Assembly (NCBI GenBank): GCA_947085045.1
Contig: CAMTUU010000009.1
Coordinates: forward strand, 62,001 to 126,000
Source: Pseudolysinimonas_A sp947085045
GTDB taxonomy: Bacteria > Actinomycetota > Actinomycetes > Actinomycetales > Microbacteriaceae
Length of the DNA stretch: 64,000 bases
Direction: 5' to 3'
The translations under genes were made by a program, and so were the position numbers. A model generated the notes under the pieces. That model had not been told where the DNA came from. It did not search any database and was given only the letters and a program-made list of their open reading frames with translations. Below, in pieces: positions 58,207 through 64,000 of this stretch; position 1 is the stretch's first letter, and every line of letters begins with the position of its first letter.

Positions 58207-60654
58207 TCACTGCCCGATCAGCGCGTCCCTCCGGCGGTGAGCGACGACCATCAGGATGCCGCCCAGCGTGAGCAGGCCCGCAAGCCCCAGCCCGCCGGTT
58301 GCGCTACCGCTCCCGGTGAGAGCGAGCGTGGGAAGGCAGTCATCCGGCAGCGTCGTGAAGTCGAAACTCCACTCGCGGATCGGCGGACCCGGGATGCCGT
58401 CGGTGAACCCGTAGCCGGGCGCCGGTACCGCCGTGACGGTGACCGATCCCGCGGTGTTCACCGCGTGCGTACCGACGGTGGTCGGCAAGCCGCCGGTGAC
58501 GGTCCAGATCACGCCGGCCGCTTCGATCTCCGGCGCGACGCCCAGGGTGTATTTCCCCGAGGCCGAGCATGTCGTCTGCGCGAACGTGACCGTCGGCGCG
58601 ACGCCGGGGAAGGTCGGAAGCCCGCAGGCGAACGCCTTCTTGATTTCGACGGTCCACGGCTCGGGCACCCCGGTCAGTTCGTAGCCGGCGTCCGCGGCCG
58701 CGCTGATCGTGTACACGCCGGGCGCGAAGTCCTGCGTTCCCGCCGCCGTGGGCATGCCATCGACGGAGTACGTCACGTTCGGCGTGCTCGGGATCGTGAT
58801 CGTGCCCGACCCGTTGTGGTAAGCGCCGGTGTCGAGGTCGTCGACGACGCACGTCTGGTTCGTGGCGACCACCGGATCGACCGGCACCGAAACGGTGCAG
58901 TCACCCGCCGACGTGAAGTCGAACGACCACTCGGTGGTCGCTCCCGACAGGAAGTGGGAGCCGGGCTTCGCGACGGCACGGATCTTCACCTCGGCGGGCA
59001 ACGACGTGACGTCGTGGACGCCCGCGTCGGCCGACTCCCACGTGTCGCCATCCCAGATCTCGTAGGTCACCCCGGACTCCGCCGGGATCGTATACGTCGC
59101 CTGGCTCGGGTCGCCGCCCGCCACGCATTGCTGCGGGTCGAAGGTCGGCGCGTCGGGCACGATGCAGTCCTTCGACGCGTTCAGGTTGTCGAAGAGCAGG
59201 AGGTAGGTCTTGTTGTTCGACAGCACGTCGTGATCGCCCAGCTCGAATCCGGGCAGCGGAACCGCGCGAACCGTGACGACCGATCCGTCGGCCGTGGAGT
59301 ACGGCCCCGGAGCCACGTCGACCCACGAGAACCCGACCAGACGTTGGTACGTGATGCCGGCGATCGTCGGGATGGTGTAGCTCGCCGGACCGACCTGCTC
59401 GTCAGCCGTGCAGACCGCCTGAGTCTTCAGGGGCTTCGTGGGGATGACGTCGGTCAGGCAGTCGGGAGCCTTGAGGTTCTTGCTCCACTTGATCGTGCCC
59501 TTGAGGGTGTAGCCGGCAAGTGCGACCGCACGCACGTCGACATTGGCGTTCGCCGAGACGTCGTAGGTGCCGGCGGGCCGGTCGTTCCAGGACCCGTTGT
59601 TGACGCGCACCTGGTACGTGACGCCCTCGGTGGTCGGGATGGTGTACGACGCCTTGCCGTACTCACCCGGATCGGTCGTGCTGCACACGGCCGCCGTGAA
59701 CGTCGGCGTCGTCGGGTTCACCCGGCAGTCGGGCCTCGCGAACGTCTGCGACCACTCGCTCGTCCCGCTCAGGACATGGCCCGCGAGAGCGACGGCCTTG
59801 ACCTCGACCTTCGTGCCGACGGCGACGTAGTAGGTGCCGGCGCCGACGGCTCCGAACCCGCCGACGCCGTTGATCTGCACGGTGTACGCGATGCCGGTCG
59901 TGTCGGGAATCGTGTAGCTGCCCTGCCCCGGCGATCCGGCCGTGCACACGGCAGGAGCGAAGGTCGCAGGCTGCGGGGTGGTCTGGCATGCGGCGTTCTG
60001 GATGAGCTTGTAGGTCACCCCCCAGCCCGACGGCGACGGGAAGTCCTCGGACGGATTGTTGGGACCGTTGAGCACGCCGCCAGCGATCAACGAGGTGGTC
60101 GTAGCGCTGTCGTTGTAGAGATCGACCTGGTATTGCGTGCCGCAGGCCGCCAGCTGCTCATCCAGGGCGTTGAGGTCCTTGCTCGCGAGGTCGGCCTTGG
60201 TGACGTAGGTCTGGCCCCAGGTCGGCGTCGTCGGTCCGGCCCAGAAGGGCATCGCCCAGGCGACGAGCACGTAGGGGGTCAGGTCCACCGGCGGGGTCAG
60301 GGGGGTCGGGGCCGCGGGTGTGGTGCAGATCGTGGCCCCCTCGATGTCGGAGTTGAAGTCGCCATTGAGCAGGGTGAGGCCCGTGCGGTCCTGGGTGGCG
60401 CCGTTCGAGCGAATCGTGATGGTGCCCAGGGGATCGCCGGAGCTGGTGATGTTCCAGTCGCGACCCGCCTGATATTGAGTGCTCAAGGTCACCGTGACGG
60501 TTCCCTTGGTCTGAGAGATGGCCCCGTTGTAGAAGGGCTGGCGATCGAAGGTCTGACAGGCTTCATCGGTGGCGGCGGCGGGAGCCGCCGTCAACGCCAC
60601 GACGCCGAGTGACAGCGCGAGCGCGGTCACTGCGGCGAGGAACTTTGTGAACAT
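58207..60654 (-). CDS. Large secreted repeat protein with LALTG sorting signal
   Basis: 815 residues from ATG 60654 (AGAGGA upstream; longer readings add residues before the signal peptide). Signal peptide FTKFLAAVTALALSLGVVAL...APAAA. N-terminal 200-residue part with NGPNNPSEDFPSPSG, similar in kind to a block of the other surface protein (NGPQTPFPENF). Then about six cysteine-bounded modules of 70-85 residues, consensus VC...ASYTIP-GVTYxVxxNG...AGTYDVxxxxxVxVRAVALAGYxLxGxxxW...PDC. End: LALTG (777-781), hydrophobic GLGLAGLLTLGGILMVVA, HRRRDALIGQ. Cell-wall anchored by a sortase. Each module has paired cysteines that could form disulfides. Confidence 0.85.
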   Translation of the reverse strand: MFTKFLAAVTALALSLGVVALTAAPAAATDEACQTFDRQPFYNGAISQTKGTVTVTLSTQYQAGRDWNITSSGDPLGTITIRSNGATQDRTGLTLLNGDFNSDIEGATICTTPAAPTPLTPPVDLTPYVLVAWAMPFWAGPTTPTWGQTYVTKADLASKDLNALDEQLAACGTQYQVDLYNDSATTTSLIAGGVLNGPNNPSEDFPSPSGWGVTYKLIQNAACQTTPQPATFAPAVCTAGSPGQGSYTIPDTTGIAYTVQINGVGGFGAVGAGTYYVAVGTKVEVKAVALAGHVLSGTSEWSQTFARPDCRVNPTTPTFTAAVCSTTDPGEYGKASYTIPTTEGVTYQVRVNNGSWNDRPAGTYDVSANANVDVRAVALAGYTLKGTIKWSKNLKAPDCLTDVIPTKPLKTQAVCTADEQVGPASYTIPTIAGITYQRLVGFSWVDVAPGPYSTADGSVVTVRAVPLPGFELGDHDVLSNNKTYLLLFDNLNASKDCIVPDAPTFDPQQCVAGGDPSQATYTIPAESGVTYEIWDGDTWESADAGVHDVTSLPAEVKIRAVAKPGSHFLSGATTEWSFDFTSAGDCTVSVPVDPVVATNQTCVVDDLDTGAYHNGSGTITIPSTPNVTYSVDGMPTAAGTQDFAPGVYTISAAADAGYELTGVPEPWTVEIKKAFACGLPTFPGVAPTVTFAQTTCSASGKYTLGVAPEIEAAGVIWTVTGGLPTTVGTHAVNTAGSVTVTAVPAPGYGFTDGIPGPPIREWSFDFTTLPDDCLPTLALTGSGSATGGLGLAGLLTLGGILMVVAHRRRDALIGQ

Positions 60655-60974
60655 CTCTGGTCCTCTGCTGAGAAAGGGAACTTCGGATTCGCGCACGAAG
60701 CACGAAGACGCTCGCGAGGCGCGCGACGAAAGGCGCAGACGTCGAGAAGCGTCGAGGTTCCGGCACGGGGGGAAGCGGCCGGTGAAGGGGGCAAGCGCGA
60801 GGCGCGGAGCGTCTCGGGGGTGTTCGCGGGTTTCGGATTCGCCGGGGGGCGGGCTCCCTAGGGTTCGACCCGGAGGGGGGAAGCCGCTGAGATCGCGACG
60901 CCGGGACTCATCCCGCGAACATACTCGTCCCCCAATAGGAGGACAAGCTTTTTGTACCCCCGTGACGAGACACG
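60655..60974 (-). promoter_or_regulatory. Upstream region of the second LAxTG gene: promoter and shared element
   Basis: 320-bp gap, no gene. Minus strand TTGTCC (60941-60946), 17-bp spacer, TATGTT (60918-60923) gives a plausible promoter and a leader of about 255 nt. The + strand GTCCCCCAATAGGAGGACA (60927-60945) aligns with GTCCCCCATAGTGCGGACA in the other surface-protein gap. A second matched segment, TTTCGGATTCGCC near 60832, corresponds to TTTCGGGTTCGCC near 58035. The long leader is purine/GC-rich; no riboswitch recognised. Confidence 0.55.
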
Positions 60975-61874
60975 TCAGTGCACGTACTCGAGGATGTCGA
61001 GCCCCACGACGCGCAGCGCGTCGAGCACGCGAAGACGGGCGGCGAGTCCGCTGTCGTTGAACTGCACCGAGACCGCGTAGGAGACGGCTGCGCGCGGACC
61101 GCGCAGCACGCCCGCCTCGGAGCGCACCCCGTGGTCGGAGCCGGTCTTGTTGACCAGCAGTACCCCGTGGTCGGTGCCGCGGTGGGAGAGCGGATCGAGG
61201 CCGAACGCGCTCGCGACGAGCGACAGATCGGAGTTGAGCGAGAGCCAGCCGAGCACGCGGCTCGAGGTCAGCGCGTCGACGATCTCACCGCGCGCGAGCG
61301 TCGCGAACAGCCACGACAGTTCCGCCGTGGATCCGACCGAGAGCTGCGGGGCGTCGTCGGGCCCGCGCGAATCGCGCACCAGGTCCAGGAGTGCCGTGCG
61401 CAGCAGGCCGAGCGTCTCGGTGCGGGCGCGCACGGCATCCAGTCCCACCTGGCGCAGCAGCACGTTCGTGGCCAGGTTGTCGCTGGTGGCGCCGACGAGA
61501 CTCGCGAGGTCGGTCACCGGAAGGGACGGCGCCTGCAGATGCTGCCAGATTCCGCTCTCGCCGACGGCGTCTCTCGGGGTCTTGTCGAGGATGCCGTAGC
61601 CCGAGAAGTCGCGCTCGGTCAGCCGTGCCGACACCTCGATGAGCAGCAGGATCTTGCCGATGCTCGCGGTCGGCAGCACGATGCGCTCGTCGATCGCGAC
61701 GAGGGTCTTGCCGGTGTCGAGGTCGGTGACCGAGGCCGACACCTGGGCACCGTCGTAGGCGAGGTCGCCGAGCGCGGTGAACGTCGCCGAGAAGTCCTCG
61801 GCCGGCTGGGTCTCGAGATGCTGAGGCGCGCGCGTGGAGCGCACGCGGTCGCGGCGCTGAATCCCAGCCTGCAC
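60975..61874 (-). CDS. Class A beta-lactamase-like serine hydrolase
   Basis: 299 residues from GTG 61874, two bases after the peptidase stop; a TTG at 61883 is the only longer alternative. SxxK motif TASIGKILLLIE (Ser near 68), SDN motif VGATSDNLATNVLL (near 130) and KTG motif LVNKTGSDHGVRSEAGVL (near 245), the full class A set. The omega-loop glutamate is not obvious. There is no signal peptide, which is odd for a penicillin-hydrolysing enzyme; it may be a cytosolic esterase or peptidase, or its start may be misplaced. Coupled to the M13 peptidase. Confidence 0.75.
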   Translation of the reverse strand: MQAGIQRRDRVRSTRAPQHLETQPAEDFSATFTALGDLAYDGAQVSASVTDLDTGKTLVAIDERIVLPTASIGKILLLIEVSARLTERDFSGYGILDKTPRDAVGESGIWQHLQAPSLPVTDLASLVGATSDNLATNVLLRQVGLDAVRARTETLGLLRTALLDLVRDSRGPDDAPQLSVGSTAELSWLFATLARGEIVDALTSSRVLGWLSLNSDLSLVASAFGLDPLSHRGTDHGVLLVNKTGSDHGVRSEAGVLRGPRAAVSYAVSVQFNDSGLAARLRVLDALRVVGLDILEYVH

Positions 61875-61876
61875 GT

Positions 61877-63850
61877 CTACCAAATGGTGACTCTGTCTTC
61901 CGGGTCGAGCCAGAGAGCGTCGTCGGCGGTCACGCCGAACGTGGAGTAGAACACGTCGATGTTACGGACGATCTGGTTGCACCGGAACTCCGCCGGCGAA
62001 TGCGGGTCGATCGAGAGCAGCCGCAGGGCCTCCTCGTCACGAAGCTTGGTGCGCCAGGCCTGCGCCCAGCCGAGGAAGAACCGCTCGCCTCCCGTGAGCC
62101 CGTCGACCACCGGCGGTTCCGCCCCGGCGAGGGAGAGCAGGTAGGCCTGCCAGGCGATCCCCAGCCCGCCGAGGTCGCCGATGTTCTCGCCGATCGTGAG
62201 GGCGCCGTTGACGTGCTGGCCGGGCAGCTGCCGCGGCTCGAGGGCGTCGTACTGGGCGATCAGCGACGCCGTGCGCGCCTGGAACGCATCCTTGTCGGCC
62301 TGCGTCCACCAGTCGGTGAGCCGTCCGTCGCCGTCGTACTGCGACCCCTGGTCGTCGAATCCGTGCCCGATCTCGTGGCCGATGACCGCGCCGATCGCTC
62401 CGTAGTTGGCAGCGGCGTCCCGGTCTCGAGAGAAAAACGGCAGCTGCAGGATGGCGGCGGGGAACACGATCTCGTTGAACCCGGGGTTGTAGTACGCGTT
62501 GATCGTCTGCGGGGTCATGAACCACTCGTCGCGGTCGATCGGCGTGCCGATCTTGCCGAGCTCGCGCTGGAAGTCGAACTCCGCGATCGCTCGGATGTTG
62601 AGCACGAGGTCGTCGGGGCCGATCGCGAGGGTCGAGTAGTCGCGCCACTTCACCGGGTAGCCGATCTTGGGGGTGAACTTGCCCAGCTTGTCGAGCGCGC
62701 GCACGCGGGTGGCGTCGGTCATCCAGTCGAGCTTCTCGATGCTCGCGCGGTAGGCGGCGACGAGGTTCGCCACGAGGTCGTCCATCGCGACCTTCGCCCC
62801 CTCCGGGAAGTGCCGCTCGACGTACACCCGGCCGATGGCTTCGCCCATCGCCCCTTCGACGACCGCGACGCCGCGCTTCCACCGGGCGCGCAACTCGGGG
62901 GTGCCGGTGAGGGTCTTGCCGTAGAAGTCGAAGTTCGCCTCGACGACCGCGCGGTGCAGGTACGGCGCGGAGGAGCGGATGACCTGCCAGCGCAGCCAGT
63001 CCCGCCAGGCGTCGAGGCGATCCTCGATGAGGAGCGGCGCGAGGCCCTCGAGGATCGACGGCTGCCGCACGACGACCTCGGCGAACGCCTGCGCGGGCAC
63101 GTCGAGGGCCTTCGCCCAGTCCTCGATCAGCGCCGACTTGTCGCCGACGAGCGCCGTCGCCGCCGCCCAGGTCATCGGGTTGTAGGTCGCGACCGAGTCG
63201 CGGCACCGCACCTTGTCCCATTGCTGCGCGGCGATCTCGGTCTCGAGGTCGAACACCCGCTGCGCGGCGGCGGCCGCGTCGAGGTCGGGGAACGCCATCC
63301 CGAGCATCCGCTCGAGATGCGCCCGGTAGGCGTCGCGGATGTCGGCGAACTTCTCCTCGCGGAAATACGACTCGTCGGGGAGACCGATGCCGCCCTGTTC
63401 GAGGAAGACGAGGTACCGTTCGGGGTTCCCCGGGTCGTTGTCGACGAATGCCTGCACGAAGCCGCCGACGCCCTGCCGCTCGAGTCGGCCCAGGGTCTGG
63501 ATGAAGGTCGGGATGTCGGTGACCCCGTCGACGGCCGCGACATCGGCCGCGATCGCGTCGAACCCGAGCTGCTCGATGCGGCCCTCATCCATGAACGAGC
63601 GGTAGAGGTCGCCGAATCGGCGGGCCTCCGTGCCGTCGGGGGCGGTCTGCGCCTCCTCGATGATCGCCTGCACGGCCTTCTCGGCCTCCTCGGCGAGGAT
63701 GTAGAACGAGCCGTAGCGCGCCTTGTCGCTCGGGATCTCGGTGCGGTCGATCCAGGAGCCGTTCGCGTGGCGGAAGAGGTCGTCCTGCGGACGCACCGCG
63801 GCATCCAGTTCGTCGAGGTCGATTCCGGAAGTCGGCTGCGCGTCGGTCAC
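61877..63850 (-). CDS. pepO: M13-family zinc metallopeptidase (PepO/neprilysin type)
   Basis: 657 residues. VRPQDDLFRHANGSWIDRTEIPSDKARYGSFYILAEEAEKAVQAII start, NAYYNPGFNEIVFPAAILQLPFF (near 445), AVIGHEIGHGFDDQGSQYD zinc site HExxH (near 490), GENIGDLGGLGIAWQAY with the third ligand Glu and its Asp (near 555), and C-terminal RCNQIVRNIDVFYSTFGV...DRVTIW. No signal peptide, so cytosolic oligopeptidase. GTG 63850 is preferred over GTG 63859 because TAGGGT lies exactly seven bases before it and relatives start MTD...; with GTG 63859 the spacing fails. Confidence 0.9.
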   Translation of the reverse strand: MTDAQPTSGIDLDELDAAVRPQDDLFRHANGSWIDRTEIPSDKARYGSFYILAEEAEKAVQAIIEEAQTAPDGTEARRFGDLYRSFMDEGRIEQLGFDAIAADVAAVDGVTDIPTFIQTLGRLERQGVGGFVQAFVDNDPGNPERYLVFLEQGGIGLPDESYFREEKFADIRDAYRAHLERMLGMAFPDLDAAAAAQRVFDLETEIAAQQWDKVRCRDSVATYNPMTWAAATALVGDKSALIEDWAKALDVPAQAFAEVVVRQPSILEGLAPLLIEDRLDAWRDWLRWQVIRSSAPYLHRAVVEANFDFYGKTLTGTPELRARWKRGVAVVEGAMGEAIGRVYVERHFPEGAKVAMDDLVANLVAAYRASIEKLDWMTDATRVRALDKLGKFTPKIGYPVKWRDYSTLAIGPDDLVLNIRAIAEFDFQRELGKIGTPIDRDEWFMTPQTINAYYNPGFNEIVFPAAILQLPFFSRDRDAAANYGAIGAVIGHEIGHGFDDQGSQYDGDGRLTDWWTQADKDAFQARTASLIAQYDALEPRQLPGQHVNGALTIGENIGDLGGLGIAWQAYLLSLAGAEPPVVDGLTGGERFFLGWAQAWRTKLRDEEALRLLSIDPHSPAEFRCNQIVRNIDVFYSTFGVTADDALWLDPEDRVTIW

Positions 63851-63877
63851 GCGGTCCACCCTATTTCGCTGGCGCCG

Positions 63878-64000
63878 TCAGCGCGGGGCGACGGACGTCG
63901 TCGTGCCGACGCGGAGCTCCGAATGCAACAGCACGGGCTCCGGGCGCTCGCCGGCCAACGCCGCGAACACCGCAGCCGCCGCGGCTTCGCCCTTCTCGAC
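63878..64000 (-). CDS. LacI-family regulator, C-terminal end only
   Basis: The last 40 codons of a gene entering from the right edge: VEKGEAAAAAVFAALAGERPEPVLLHSELRVGTTTSVAPR. The LLHSELRVGTTT ending is typical of LacI/GalR effector domains. No more can be said from this part. Confidence 0.65.
   Translation of the reverse strand, partial: VEKGEAAAAAVFAALAGERPEPVLLHSELRVGTTTSVAPR

Noticed and set aside
63851..63859. GTG 63859 as start of pepO
   Set aside because: It lies inside the proposed -10 spacing region; TAGGGT is correctly placed only for GTG 63850.
1..64000. tRNA, rRNA, CRISPR arrays, insertion sequences, replication origin
   Set aside because: Gaps are short and show no cloverleaf, array, transposase or DnaA-box cluster that I could support.

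Overview
The window is high-GC DNA with short intergenic gaps, many GTG starts and typical actinobacterial families. The mix (a DUF222/HNH endonuclease of the 13E12 type, many LacI regulators, a rhamnose ABC locus, HelR, LAxTG surface proteins) fits Microbacteriaceae best. That placement is an inference; no rRNA or tRNA gene is visible to confirm it. It reads as ordinary chromosome: no integrase, transposase, CRISPR array or phage module was seen.

Layout. 1-2942: a type III restriction-modification pair on the minus strand, in which the methyltransferase frame is cut by one in-frame TAG. 3.1-4.5 kb: DUF222/HNH protein. 4.5-7.6 kb: minus-strand operon of a lipoate-ligase-like gene, heme ABC permease and ATPase, and a small membrane protein. 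7.6-9.9 kb: helR (RNA polymerase-rescuing ATPase) behind a sequence that looks like the rifamycin-associated element. 9.9-12.6 kb: alpha/beta hydrolase, MarR and MFS exporter. 12.7-16.2 kb: transglutaminase / alpha-E / circularly permuted ATP-grasp cluster. 16.3-31.2 kb: an L-rhamnose regulon (two paralogous LacI, rhaI, rhaM, ABC importer, DeoR, aldolase-dehydrogenase fusion, rhamnulokinase). 31.2-35.1 kb: the heme-binding lipoprotein lying 24 kb from its presumed partners, then a GntR/lactate-dehydrogenase pair and an esterase. 35.1-38.8 kb: LigM-like demethylase, FAH-family hydrolase, acyl-CoA dehydrogenase and a broken SRPBCC gene. 38.8-46.2 kb: arginine/ornithine/proline catabolism (ddaH-like, rocD, AsnC, putA) around a YtrA-type GntR and its membrane protein. 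46.3-54.1 kb: MarR plus PYROXD2-like oxidoreductase, thioesterase, AlkA, small membrane proteins, pfkA, hemD-like, and a three-gene envelope set. 54.3-60.7 kb: two large secreted LAxTG proteins with repeated modules and matching promoter elements. 61-64 kb: serine hydrolase, M13 metallopeptidase and the end of another LacI.

How the parts fit. RhaTPQS imports rhamnose; RhaM, RhaI, RhaB and the RhaD fusion convert it to DHAP and lactaldehyde/lactate, and LldD could pass lactate to pyruvate. A perfect 12-bp palindrome (TGAATCGATTCA) sits at both the rhaI and importer promoters, so one LacI probably controls both arms. DdaH-like, RocD and PutA form an arginine-to-glutamate route if the first enzyme yields ornithine. 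HmuT and the lplA-hmuUV operon have similar iron-box-like sites although they are far apart.

Two window-wide patterns stand out. First, about twenty genes have a TANNNT hexamer 5-8 nt before the start codon and usually no Shine-Dalgarno, the signature of leaderless mRNAs; this also chooses starts for several genes. Second, three genes are broken (mod, a small membrane gene and SRPBCC), and three of the four inferred frameshifts fall in G runs, so sequencing error must be excluded before calling decay. All assignments rest on reading the sequence; no database search was possible.
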